A stretch of 42,551 bases of DNA, from the NCBI GenBank assembly GCA_022508945.1, contig JAFLUE010000003.1:1-42551 (forward strand), in the 5' to 3' direction. A program made the position numbers and the translations under genes. The notes beneath the pieces are model-generated. The model made no database searches. It saw only the letters and a program-made list of their open reading frames with translations, and was not told the DNA's origin. This document shows positions 7,875 through 15,536 of the stretch, piece by piece (position 1 is the first letter of the stretch; every line of letters begins with the position of its first letter). The DNA is from Oscillospiraceae bacterium. GTDB lineage: Bacteria > Bacillota > Clostridia > Oscillospirales > Ruminococcaceae.

Positions 7875-8187
7875 TATGAGTATGAGCTACAACAACCGTC
7901 ATTTCGAAAGAAATGAAAACAGCACAGGCAGCAACGGCAGCCAGCCGGGCTGCGCTCAGCTTATGAAAGCAATAATGGAAGCTGACTTTTTCGCTATGGA
8001 TCTTAAGCTTTACCTCGATACCCACCCCGACGATGAAAGAGCGATCGGAATGTTCCGCGAAGCCGTAAAACAGTATAATGCCTGCAAAGCGGCGTTTGAA
8101 GAAAGCTTTTATCCGATCACTTCAAACAGCGCGGGAAAAGACGGAGAATGGGACTGGCTTTGCGGAAAATTCCCTCCTCAAAGCTGA
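7864..8187 (+). CDS. cotJB: Spore coat protein CotJB
   Basis: CotJB is a small spore coat protein partnered with CotJC. The 107-aa product starts MGNNMSMSYNNRHF, has a low-complexity Asn/Ser/Gly N-terminus, and then the family domain ending HPDDERAIGMFREAVKQYNA and the C-terminal WDWLCGKFPP. The ORF track start at 7750 would lie inside cotJA and adds residues unlike the family; the ATG at 7864, preceded by AGAGGGGG, is preferred. It is translationally overlapped with cotJA and followed after 27 nt by cotJC. Confidence 0.92.
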   Translation: MGNNMSMSYNNRHFERNENSTGSNGSQPGCAQLMKAIMEADFFAMDLKLYLDTHPDDERAIGMFREAVKQYNACKAAFEESFYPITSNSAGKDGEWDWLCGKFPPQS

Positions 8188-8214
8188 GATAATTTGAATA
8201 CGAGGTGACACTAT

Positions 8215-8781
8215 ATGTTTATTTTTGAGAAAAGAACACAAATTCCCGTAAACATAAAAAACAAAAACCCGCGGCTTGCGGGAATCATTCTCTCGCAATA
8301 TGGCGGTCCTGACGGGGAATTGGGCGCATCACTGCGCTATCTGTCGCAGAGATTTTCAATGCCTGACAATATGGGAAAGGCACTGCTTACGGATATCGGC
8401 ACTGAGGAATTAGCTCATCTTGAGATCGTCGGAAGCATAGTTTCCCAGCTTACGGACGGAGAAGGCGCAAGAAGCTTTGATAAATACGGCGCGGGCGCAT
8501 ACTACGTAGATCACGCAAACGCGGTCTATCCCGCGAGCGCGGCAGGAGTTCCGTTTACCGCGGCATATCTTCAGAGCAAGGCCGATCCGATTGCGGATCT
8601 TACGGAGGATTTAGCGGCAGAGCAGAAGGCGAGAGCAACATACGACAATATTCTTCGTCTTTCGGACGATCCCGATGTAAACGAAGTCATAAAGTTCCTT
8701 CGCGAGCGTGAGATCGTACATTTCCAGCGCTTTGGAGAGCTTCTCGATCACTATCAGGAGAAGATCCCGAAAAACTGCTGA
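8215..8781 (+). CDS. cotJC: Spore coat manganese catalase CotJC
   Basis: The 188-aa product belongs to the di-manganese catalase family, with helices carrying metal-ligand Glu and His residues (GELGASLRYLSQRF; DIGTEELAHLEIVGSIV; EQKARATYDNILRL; REREIVHFQRFGELL). These proteins break down hydrogen peroxide and are deposited in the spore coat. The length matches CotJC (about 189 aa). GAGGTGA precedes the ATG. A terminator 28 nt after the stop ends the operon. Confidence 0.95.
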   Translation: MFIFEKRTQIPVNIKNKNPRLAGIILSQYGGPDGELGASLRYLSQRFSMPDNMGKALLTDIGTEELAHLEIVGSIVSQLTDGEGARSFDKYGAGAYYVDHANAVYPASAAGVPFTAAYLQSKADPIADLTEDLAAEQKARATYDNILRLSDDPDVNEVIKFLREREIVHFQRFGELLDHYQEKIPKNC

Positions 8782-8808
8782 ATTAAAGCTTGAATAATTG
8801 AATTAAGG

Positions 8809-8843
8809 AAACGTGCGTCAGAGATCTGTTTGGCGCACGTTTT
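8809..8843 (+). terminator. Terminator of cotJABC
   Basis: AACGTGCG and CGCACGTT pair around a 16-nt loop and are followed by a short T run. It lies just past the cotJC stop. Confidence 0.75.
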
Positions 8844-8905
8844 ACTATTTCGTAAAAATGTTCATTCTTTTTAATTGTCAATTTCATGCTTTTTTTCAAA
8901 AGCTC

Positions 8906-8934
8906 TTGAAAAAAACGGCGGATTGTGTTACAAT
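8906..8934 (+). promoter_or_regulatory. Sigma-A promoter for dnaD-dnaC
   Basis: TTGAAA and TACAAT are spaced by 17 nt, each matching consensus at 5 of 6 positions. It supports the downstream ATG at 8974 over the upstream ORF start at 8875, which would precede the promoter. Confidence 0.75.
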
Positions 8935-8973
8935 ATTTACATAAATAATTCTATTAACGGGTTGGATTGTAAA

Positions 8974-10032
8974 ATGGATTATAAACTTAACGCGGGTGTG
9001 TGGAATAAGGTTTTTGCCGTACCCACAAGCGTTGTTGACGAATATATAAAGCTCGCGGGCGGTAATTCTCTTAAGCTTCTGCTGTTTTTGCTAAGACACG
9101 GCGGGGAGTGCTTTTCGGATGACGAGCTTCGCGATAAACTCGGCTTTTCCAAAAACGGAGAGCTTGAGGACGCGGCTGTTTTCTGGGAACAGCGCGGCAT
9201 TATCCGCAGAGCTTACGGCGATGACAGCGGAGAGCTGTGCGCGGCAAAGGAAAAATCGCCGAGCATAACGGAAGTCGATATTCAAACGCCCTCTGCCGCA
9301 AAAACCAAAGCCTTGAAGCCTTCTTCCGCGTCCTCCGGAGAAATTGCGGACAGAATAAAAAATGACAAGGAAATAGCTTTGCTGTTTTCGGAGGCTGAAA
9401 ACCTGTATGGAAGACCGCTGCGTGCGCGCGAATTAAATGTTGTCATATCTCTTGTAGACCATTACGGGCTGAATGTCGGAGTTTCGCTTATGTTGCTTAA
9501 TTACTGCGTAAAAGCTGAAAAAACAACGCCCGAATACATATGGACATGCGCGAAAGATTGGGCTGATAACGGGATAAACAGCGTAGAGCTTGCAAACGCC
9601 CGCGTGCTTAAGCTCGAACAGCGCGACAGACTTTACGATCGTCTTAAAACGGCAATGGGTCTTAAATCAAAGCTGCCGAAGAAAACGACCGACTTGGTTG
9701 AGGTATGGTCGGAGCAGTGGGGATTCAGCGAAGAAATGATTATGCACGCTTATGACGAAACTGTTTACAATATAGGTTCGTGGAAGCCCGAGTATATGAA
9801 TACAATCCTCGAAAACTGGAAAACAAACGGGATCTTTACTGTTGAGGATGCACAAAAAGCGTCGGAGAACTATAAGGCGTCCAAAAAGCAGACAAGTGTG
9901 CCTTCTAAAGCCAAAGCAAAGCAAAAGACGGTGGAAAAATCAAGTTCCTCAAAATCTTCGTTTGATGTGAACGATATTATGACTCAAATCCGCAATAGCT
10001 ACAGAATGGATGTTGATGAAAATGATGAATAA
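8974..10032 (+). CDS. dnaD: DnaD-domain replication initiation protein
   Basis: DnaD proteins act with DnaB and the helicase loader in Firmicute replication initiation and restart. The 352-aa product has an N-terminal winged-helix-like region (NKVFAVPTSVVDEYIKLAGG...DELRDKLGFSKNGELEDA). Two copies of the DnaD C-terminal domain follow, around residues 120-200 (YGRPLRARELNVVISLVDHYG...PEYIWTCAKDW) and 215-290 (WSEQWGFSEEMIMHAYDETV...PEYMNTILENW). The C-terminus is a Lys/Ser-rich linker. Tandem DnaD domains are usual for clostridial and phage-type members. The ORF track start was moved downstream because it precedes the promoter. It overlaps the helicase-loader gene, so they probably form an operon. 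Confidence 0.9.
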   Translation: MDYKLNAGVWNKVFAVPTSVVDEYIKLAGGNSLKLLLFLLRHGGECFSDDELRDKLGFSKNGELEDAAVFWEQRGIIRRAYGDDSGELCAAKEKSPSITEVDIQTPSAAKTKALKPSSASSGEIADRIKNDKEIALLFSEAENLYGRPLRARELNVVISLVDHYGLNVGVSLMLLNYCVKAEKTTPEYIWTCAKDWADNGINSVELANARVLKLEQRDRLYDRLKTAMGLKSKLPKKTTDLVEVWSEQWGFSEEMIMHAYDETVYNIGSWKPEYMNTILENWKTNGIFTVEDAQKASENYKASKKQTSVPSKAKAKQKTVEKSSSSKSSFDVNDIMTQIRNSYRMDVDENDE

Positions 10033-10993
10033 GGAGTACCTTATAAAAGCGCAAAATCTGTTAGAGGTTGAGTATGCCAAAAACAAGCGCGTCGAAGCCG
10101 AGCGCCGCGAGGAGATCTTAAAAAAAATACCCGAGTATCAAAGGCTTGAAGAGGAGCTTGCACAGACAACGAGCGATGTTGTCGCGGTTGTAATACAGGG
10201 CGGCGAAAATAGGACTGAAAGGCTGAACGAGATAAAAAACAGAAATCTCGCGATACAGTCGAAAATGACCGAGATCCTCGAAAAAAACGGGTATGACGCA
10301 GATTATCTGAAACCGATTTATTATTGCACGATTTGCGGCGACAAGGGCGCTGTAAACGGTGAGTGGTGTGATTGTGTAAAACGTGCCGCCGTAAAAATTG
10401 CCGCGAACGACATTAACAGCGGCGCACTTTGTACGTTTGAGGATTTTGATCTGTCATTATATTCGGATACATTTATTCCGCAGCATGGTTTTTCCCCGCG
10501 CGATATTATGAAAAGAAATCTTGATTACTGCCGGAAGTTTGCCGAGAATTTCAACGGCAATGGCATCGGTATCTTTATGATCGGAGCAACAGGACTTGGC
10601 AAAACTCATCTTTCGCTTTCTATCGCAAACGAGCTTATTAAAAAGGGATTATCTGTGGTATATAATTCCGTACCCGAGCTTGTGAGAATGCTTAGCTCTG
10701 AGCAGTTCAATAAGGTCGAAGGAGACTCAATGCAGATTATAAATGATTGTGATTTGCTTATTCTCGATGATTTTGGCGCGGAGCATTCCTCGGATTACAG
10801 CGAGTCGCTGGTGTATCAGCTTCTTAATACAAGAATGTCTAAAAATAAGCCGATAATAGTTAACACAAATCTTGACGAAAATGATATCAAGGCGCGTTAT
10901 CGTGACAGGATATGGTCAAGACTGTTCTGCATGAAGATCTTGCTGTTTGAGGGTGCGGACAACCGTCTCAAGGTTAAACGAAATCAGTGGTAA
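10010..10993 (+). CDS. dnaC: DnaC/DnaI-type helicase loader ATPase
   Basis: An AAA+ ATPase that loads the replicative helicase at oriC or restart forks. The 327-aa protein has a coiled N-terminus and a Cys cluster (YYCTICGDKG...GEWCDCVKR) seen in this family as a zinc-binding element. The AAA+ core has Walker A GATGLGKTH near residue 192 and Walker B LLILDDFGAE near residue 249. The end RIWSRLFCMKILLFEGADNR carries the sensor-2 region. Several in-frame ATGs (10010, 10016, 10022, 10025) lie in the overlap with dnaD, and none has a clear ribosome site, so the exact start is uncertain. IstB-type transposition helpers share this fold, but pairing with DnaD favours replication. Confidence 0.9.
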   Translation: MLMKMMNKEYLIKAQNLLEVEYAKNKRVEAERREEILKKIPEYQRLEEELAQTTSDVVAVVIQGGENRTERLNEIKNRNLAIQSKMTEILEKNGYDADYLKPIYYCTICGDKGAVNGEWCDCVKRAAVKIAANDINSGALCTFEDFDLSLYSDTFIPQHGFSPRDIMKRNLDYCRKFAENFNGNGIGIFMIGATGLGKTHLSLSIANELIKKGLSVVYNSVPELVRMLSSEQFNKVEGDSMQIINDCDLLILDDFGAEHSSDYSESLVYQLLNTRMSKNKPIIVNTNLDENDIKARYRDRIWSRLFCMKILLFEGADNRLKVKRNQW

Positions 10994-11030
10994 ATTATAA
11001 AAATTCAATAGATGTTTATGGAGGTTTATT

Positions 11031-12113
11031 ATGGCAAAAATGAGGATCGGTATTCTTACAAGCGGCGGAGACTGTCCCGGACTTAACGCGACGATTCGCG
11101 GAGTTGCAAAAGCGACCTACGAGACCTTCGGCGATAATGTCGAGATCGTCGGGATCTACGATGGATATCACGGGCTTATCCACGGAGACTATAAGGAAAT
11201 GTCGCGCTCGGATTTTTCGGGAATTCTTACCACTGGCGGCACTATTCTCGGAACAAAGCGTACTCCGTACAAAATGATGCAGATCATTGGGGACGACAAT
11301 GTGGATAAGGTAAAGGAGATGAAACAGACCTACAAGGACTTGAAGCTCGACTGTCTGTTTACTCTCGGCGGAAACGGAACTCATAAGACCGCTAATATGC
11401 TGTCGGAGGAGGGGCTTCATATAATCGGCCTTCCGAAAACTATCGACAATGATATTTTCGGAACGGACGTTACGTTCGGATTTCATTCGGCTGTAGACAT
11501 CGGCACAGAAGTTATCGACAGAATACACACGACCGCAAACTCCCACAGCAGGATCATGGTTATTGAAATTATGGGAAATAAGGCAGGCTGGCTCACGCTT
11601 TACAGCGGTATAGCGGGAGGCGCGGATATCATACTTATACCCGAGATCCCATATGATATCGACAAGGTCGCAAAGGCTTGTCAGAAGCGTGCGGACGCGG
11701 GAAAAGCCTTTTCGATCATTGCCGTAGCGGAGGGCGCTTATAATATTGAAGAAGCGAAGATGAAGAAAAAGGAGCGCGCTCAGACACGTGCCGACGCGGG
11801 AATCGTAACAGCAACGACCCGCATAGCGAAAGCTATCGAATCCAAAACCGGACTCGAAACAAGAACCGTTGTTCCGGGGCATATTCTGCGCGGAGGCTCG
11901 CCTTCGGCTTATGACAGGATCCTCGCGACACAGTTCGGCGCTCACGCGGCTAAGCTTCTAAAGACAGAAAAATTCGGCTACAGCGTAGCTATGGTTGACG
12001 GAGTGATTACTGAAAATCCTCTCGCGGACGTTGCTATGAAGACCAAGTTTGTCCCCGAAAATCATCAGCTTGTAAAAACCGCAAGATCTATCGGCATTTC
12101 TTTCGGCGATTGA
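11031..12113 (+). CDS. pfkA: 6-phosphofructokinase (PFK family)
   Basis: Catalyses phosphorylation of fructose 6-phosphate to fructose 1,6-bisphosphate, the committed glycolytic step. The 360-aa protein starts MAKMRIGILTSGGDCPGLNA with the nucleotide-binding Gly loop. The catalytic segment is PKTIDNDIFGTDVTFGF and the later substrate segment IEIMGNKAGW. The phosphoryl-donor site reads GGNGT where classical ATP enzymes have GGDGS, and PKTIDND where they have PGTIDND. The retained Gly argues for ATP, while the Lys is typical of PPi-using and mixed group III enzymes, so donor specificity is open. GGAGG precedes the ATG. It follows the helicase loader by 37 nt and is separated from the cobalamin operon by a terminator-like hairpin. 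Confidence 0.92.
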   Translation: MAKMRIGILTSGGDCPGLNATIRGVAKATYETFGDNVEIVGIYDGYHGLIHGDYKEMSRSDFSGILTTGGTILGTKRTPYKMMQIIGDDNVDKVKEMKQTYKDLKLDCLFTLGGNGTHKTANMLSEEGLHIIGLPKTIDNDIFGTDVTFGFHSAVDIGTEVIDRIHTTANSHSRIMVIEIMGNKAGWLTLYSGIAGGADIILIPEIPYDIDKVAKACQKRADAGKAFSIIAVAEGAYNIEEAKMKKKERAQTRADAGIVTATTRIAKAIESKTGLETRTVVPGHILRGGSPSAYDRILATQFGAHAAKLLKTEKFGYSVAMVDGVITENPLADVAMKTKFVPENHQLVKTARSIGISFGD

Positions 12114-12132
12114 TTTGATGAATTGTATTTAT

Positions 12133-12161
12133 GAGGAAGGGCAAAAGCTTTTCCTCTATTT
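12133..12161 (+). terminator. Terminator or attenuator between pfkA and cobT
   Basis: GAGGAAGGGC and GCTTTTCCTC form a 10-bp stem (two G-U pairs) with an AAAA loop, followed by TATTTT. It lies 19 nt past pfkA and 12 nt before cobT. No cobalamin riboswitch fits in this 59-nt gap. Confidence 0.6.
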
Positions 12162-12172
12162 TACGGAGAACA

Positions 12173-13216
12173 ATGGAAAGAATAAGCAGGATCGTACCCG
12201 TGGATAAAACCGCGGTATCGGCGGCAAATGAACGCTGGAACAGTATAGCAAAGCCGCTCGGGAGCTTGGGGCTGTTTGAGGATCAGATAGCCCAAATTGC
12301 CGGTATCATAGGCTCTCCCGATGTGGATCTGTCTGAACGAGCGGCAGTTGTTATGTGCGCGGACAACGGAGTTGTATGCGAAAATGTTACGCAGTCTCCG
12401 AGCGGAGTTACTGCTATTGTTGCAAAAGCAATAGCTGATGGAACGTCAAATATAAACATAATGGCAGACTGCTTTAATGTGCGGACTGTCGCGGTCGATG
12501 TGGGAATGAACTCCGATGTTTCCGGGACAATTCGTAAAAAGACCGCATACGGAACAAAAAATATCGCCGACGGCGCGGCAATGACCGAGGAACAGGTCAT
12601 CGCCGCGATAAGCGCGGGAATAGACGTTGTGCGGGATTTATATAAACAAGGAGTAAAGATCATTGTTTCGGGAGAAATGGGGATAGGTAATACAACAACG
12701 GCGGCGGCTGTTGCTTGTGTTATGCTCGATAAAACTCCCGAGGAGATCGCGGGGCGCGGCGCGGGTCTTTCTTCGGAAGGTCTGGCGCGTAAGATCGCGG
12801 TTATAAACCGTGCTATTAAGGTAAATAAGCCGAAAAGGGACAACCCTATCGACGTTTTGTCAAAGCTTGGCGGATTTGATATCGCGGGCATGACGGGGCT
12901 GTTTTTGGGCGGAGCGGTTTACCGTGTGCCTGTGGTTATTGACGGAGTTATTTCGGCGGTGTCGGCGGCTGCGGCGGCTGAGATTTGTCCGCTTTGCCGC
13001 GATTATATGCTGGCTTCTCATATATCGGAGGAGCCTGCGGCAAGGCTGCTGCTTGAAAAACTCGGATTAAAAGCACCGATAAGCGCCGAGCTTCGTCTTG
13101 GCGAGGGTACGGGAGCGGTTTTGCTGCTTCCGATGCTTGACGCGGCGCTTGCGGTTTATAATTCATCTCATAGTTTTGAAAAGCTTTCGATAAAGCAGTA
13201 CACAAAATTTACCTGA
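12173..13216 (+). CDS. cobT: Nicotinate-nucleotide:dimethylbenzimidazole phosphoribosyltransferase
   Basis: CobT activates the lower-ligand base by making alpha-ribazole phosphate from nicotinate mononucleotide and dimethylbenzimidazole or a related base. The 347-aa protein has the family motifs AKPLGSLGLFEDQIAQIAGI near the N-terminus, EMGIGNTTTAAAV, GAGLSSEGLARK and GGFDIAGMTGLFLGGA. The C-terminal RLGEGTGAVLLLPMLDAAL contains the catalytic glutamate. The ORF track start is 14 residues early and lies within the terminator-like hairpin; the ATG at 12173 has ACGGAGAAC just before it. It is the first gene of the cobalamin operon. Confidence 0.95.
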   Translation: MERISRIVPVDKTAVSAANERWNSIAKPLGSLGLFEDQIAQIAGIIGSPDVDLSERAAVVMCADNGVVCENVTQSPSGVTAIVAKAIADGTSNINIMADCFNVRTVAVDVGMNSDVSGTIRKKTAYGTKNIADGAAMTEEQVIAAISAGIDVVRDLYKQGVKIIVSGEMGIGNTTTAAAVACVMLDKTPEEIAGRGAGLSSEGLARKIAVINRAIKVNKPKRDNPIDVLSKLGGFDIAGMTGLFLGGAVYRVPVVIDGVISAVSAAAAAEICPLCRDYMLASHISEEPAARLLLEKLGLKAPISAELRLGEGTGAVLLLPMLDAALAVYNSSHSFEKLSIKQYTKFT

Positions 13217-13231
13217 CGGTTTGGAAATATT

Positions 13232-13747
13232 ATGGTCATATTGGTTACAGGCGGGAGCAAAAGCGGAAAATCCAAGATCGCGGAGGAGCTTCTTTCGGGT
13301 ATTGGGCGTAAAATATATCTGGCTACAATGGAGCCGTTCGGCGAGGAAGCGAAGTCGGCTATTTCAAGGCACAGGAAGCTTCGCGAGGGAAAGGGCTTTG
13401 AAACGATCGAGAGATCGCGCGATATTCGTGGATCGGACATTCCGAACGGAACGGAAGGTATTTTGGTTGAGTGTCTTTCAACGCTATGTGCAAATGAAAT
13501 TTTCTCGAGCAATGAAAAAGCCTCCGTCGAAAAAATCGTAAGTTGTATAAAACTGCTTAAAGAGAAGACAAAGCGGCTTGTGATAGTTACGAGCAGCGTT
13601 GACCGTGACGGTATTGAATATACCGCCGAAGTCGAAAACTATATTCGCGTTTTGTGCGAGGTGAACAGTAGAGTTGCAGAGCTTTCCGATGTGGTCATAG
13701 AAGCTGTCTGCGGGATACCCGTGATGCTGAAAGGAGCGGTTTTGTGA
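13232..13747 (+). CDS. cobU: Adenosylcobinamide kinase / guanylyltransferase, CobU family
   Basis: CobU phosphorylates adenosylcobinamide and then attaches GMP to give AdoCbi-GDP. The 171-aa protein has the P-loop GGSKSGKS at residues 7-14 and the segment ISRHRKLREGKGFETIER, which contains the RH motif with the His used for GMP transfer. The family's later NEVGxGIVP-type motif is not recognisable: the matching place reads SSVDRDGIEYTAEVENYIRV. A second small CobU-like gene downstream has that motif but lacks the RH segment. It is followed by cobS with overlapping stop and start codons. Confidence 0.88.
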   Translation: MVILVTGGSKSGKSKIAEELLSGIGRKIYLATMEPFGEEAKSAISRHRKLREGKGFETIERSRDIRGSDIPNGTEGILVECLSTLCANEIFSSNEKASVEKIVSCIKLLKEKTKRLVIVTSSVDRDGIEYTAEVENYIRVLCEVNSRVAELSDVVIEAVCGIPVMLKGAVL

Positions 13748-14532
13748 ATATTCTGAGATCACTTTGCTCGGCGTTCCTGATGTATTCGCGTATTCCGATG
13801 CCTAAGGTAAAATGGAGCGAGGAAAACCGCAGATTTTCGCTTGTGTTTTTTCCTCTTGTCGGGGTCGTGATTGGCGGGATATTGGTCTTGTGGAGCATGG
13901 CGAGAGACAGTCTCGGCATAAATAACCTGCTTTTTTCGGCAGTTTCGTGTGTGATACCGATACTTATAAGCGGAGGAATACATCTTGACGGGTTCTGTGA
14001 CGTTATCGATGCTCAAAGCTCTTATGCGCCTAAAGAAAAAAAGCTCGAAATTATGAGCGATCCACATATCGGTTCGTTTGCGGCTATCGCTCTCGGTGCA
14101 TATTTTATTTTACAGCTCGGGTTGTTTTCGTGCGTCGGCTCATTGAGAACGATGGCTGTTGTTGCACTCGGCTATTCGCTTTCGAGAACGCTGAGCGCTA
14201 TTTGCGCGATAACGTTTAAATCGGCAAAGAACGGCGGAACGCTTCAAAGCTTTGTAAAACCTGCGGACAAACGTGTGTCAATAATTGTCCTTTTTGTGTT
14301 TTTAGCGTTTATAGCTGCGGGAATGATATTTATTGACTATATCACAGGTACGGCGGCGCTTATCTTTGCGGCATTTTCGGTTTTGTTTTTCCGCCTTTTT
14401 TCGTATAAAAATTTCGGCGGGATAACAGGCGATCTCGCGGGATTTTTCCTGCAAATATGTGAGATAGCAGTGCTTTTTGGAGCAGCGGCAGCGGAGATCA
14501 TTCGCGAAATAAGCCCAAACCTGTTTGCCTGA
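13744..14532 (+). CDS. cobS: Adenosylcobinamide-GDP ribazoletransferase (cobalamin synthase)
   Basis: CobS is an integral membrane enzyme that joins AdoCbi-GDP with alpha-ribazole (phosphate), completing the nucleotide loop. The 262-aa protein starts at a GTG that overlaps the cobU stop. It has the conserved N-terminus AFLMYSRIPMPKVKW, the metal/substrate motif GGIHLDGFCDVIDAQ near residue 80, and about six hydrophobic helices. The segment near residue 220 (FGGITGDLAGFFLQICEIAVL) matches the family's conserved GDxxG region. Confidence 0.94.
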   Translation: MNILRSLCSAFLMYSRIPMPKVKWSEENRRFSLVFFPLVGVVIGGILVLWSMARDSLGINNLLFSAVSCVIPILISGGIHLDGFCDVIDAQSSYAPKEKKLEIMSDPHIGSFAAIALGAYFILQLGLFSCVGSLRTMAVVALGYSLSRTLSAICAITFKSAKNGGTLQSFVKPADKRVSIIVLFVFLAFIAAGMIFIDYITGTAALIFAAFSVLFFRLFSYKNFGGITGDLAGFFLQICEIAVLFGAAAAEIIREISPNLFA

Positions 14533-14583
14533 CAGTAATTTTGGGGTAATTGTAAACACATTTTCAATACTACGGAGTGAAGC

Positions 14584-14979
14584 ATGATTTTGATAATAGG
14601 CGGCGCGTATGAGGGAAAAACAGGATATGCGGCGAAAATTCTCGGGATCTCAGAGAGCGAGATAATTAACGGAAGCATATGCGATTTTTGTGAGGTATAT
14701 TCAGCGAAAGCCGTAAATAATTTCCATATGCTGATAAAAAGGCTGACTGAAATAAATGAAAAAGACGCGGTTGAATTTGTTGCGGATATATGCGGAAAAA
14801 ATCCGAATATCGTGATAATTTCGGATGAGATAGGCTGTGGGATAATCCCGCTTGATAAAAACGAGAGGCGCTGGCGCGAGGAAACGGGAAGAGCCTGCTG
14901 TAAAGCGGCAGAGCTGTCTGAAGCTGTTGTGCGGATAAACTGCGGAATTTCAAGTGTAATTAAAGGAGAACTGCCGTGA
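14584..14979 (+). CDS. Second, small CobU-like P-loop protein
   Basis: A 131-aa protein with a P-loop-like GGAYEGKT at residues 6-13. The C-terminal half (ISDEIGCGIIPLDKNERRWR, then GRACCKAAELSEAVVRINCGI) matches the end of CobU proteins (NEVGxGIVP...GxxNQxxAxxADEV). It is about 45 residues shorter than CobU and lacks the central RH segment that carries the guanylylated His. It lies between cobS and cobC in the same operon, preceded by CGGAGTGA. It may supply kinase function only, form a complex with the other CobU-like protein, or be a specialised paralogue. Membership in the CobU superfamily is well supported; its exact reaction is not. Confidence 0.78.
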   Translation: MILIIGGAYEGKTGYAAKILGISESEIINGSICDFCEVYSAKAVNNFHMLIKRLTEINEKDAVEFVADICGKNPNIVIISDEIGCGIIPLDKNERRWREETGRACCKAAELSEAVVRINCGISSVIKGELP

Positions 14980-15536
14980 TAATAAACCTGATTCGCCACG
15001 GAAGAACCGAGGGCAATCTCGAAAGCCGATACATAGGAGTAATTGATGAGCCGCTTTGCGCGGAGGGTATCTCGGAGCTTAAAGCTAAGGAATTTCCCGA
15101 ATGCGATATGGTGATATGCTCGCCGATGAAGCGCTGTCTTCAAACAGCAAGGCTGATTTATCCCGATAAGGAGCCTGTTGTTTATGAAGATCTGCGAGAA
15201 TGCAATTTCGGCGCGTTTGAAGGGCAAAGCCCGCGAGAGCTGAGCGAAAATCCATTTTACCGGATATGGCTCGACAGCGGCGGGACGCTGCCGTTTCCCT
15301 CAGGAGATAAGCCAAATGAATTCAAGCGCCGCACCTGTGATGAATTTCTGAAAGCTTTAGCGGAGCAGCCTTATGACAGACTTTCGTTTGTAGTCCACGG
15401 CGGCACGATAATGTCGGTTATGGAGCGCTTTTGTGTGCCGAAGCAAAGCTATTTTGACTATAGGGTCAATAACGGCTGTGGGTATTGCGTGGAATTTGAC
15501 GGTGAAACAATAACGATTATTTCGGAGATAAAATGA
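14976..15536 (+). CDS. cobC: Alpha-ribazole phosphatase, histidine phosphatase family
   Basis: Removes phosphate from alpha-ribazole 5'-phosphate or from cobalamin 5'-phosphate. The 186-aa protein begins MIINLIRHGRTEGNLESRYI with the RHG catalytic motif. CSPMKRCLQTARLIY and the second catalytic segment VVHGGTIMSVMERF follow. It starts at a GTG overlapping the upstream stop codon and its own stop overlaps the cbiB start, showing tight coupling. General phosphoglycerate-mutase-like phosphatases look similar, but the operon makes CobC the best reading. Confidence 0.9.
   Translation: MIINLIRHGRTEGNLESRYIGVIDEPLCAEGISELKAKEFPECDMVICSPMKRCLQTARLIYPDKEPVVYEDLRECNFGAFEGQSPRELSENPFYRIWLDSGGTLPFPSGDKPNEFKRRTCDEFLKALAEQPYDRLSFVVHGGTIMSVMERFCVPKQSYFDYRVNNGCGYCVEFDGETITIISEIK

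Noticed and set aside
8875-8973. N-terminal extension of the DnaD ORF
   Set aside because: It would begin upstream of a 17-nt-spaced sigma-A promoter; the DnaD-like sequence begins only at the ATG at 8974.
11016-11945. 309-aa minus-strand ORF opposite pfkA
   Set aside because: It is fully antisense to a conserved phosphofructokinase, with no ribosome site or recognisable domain.
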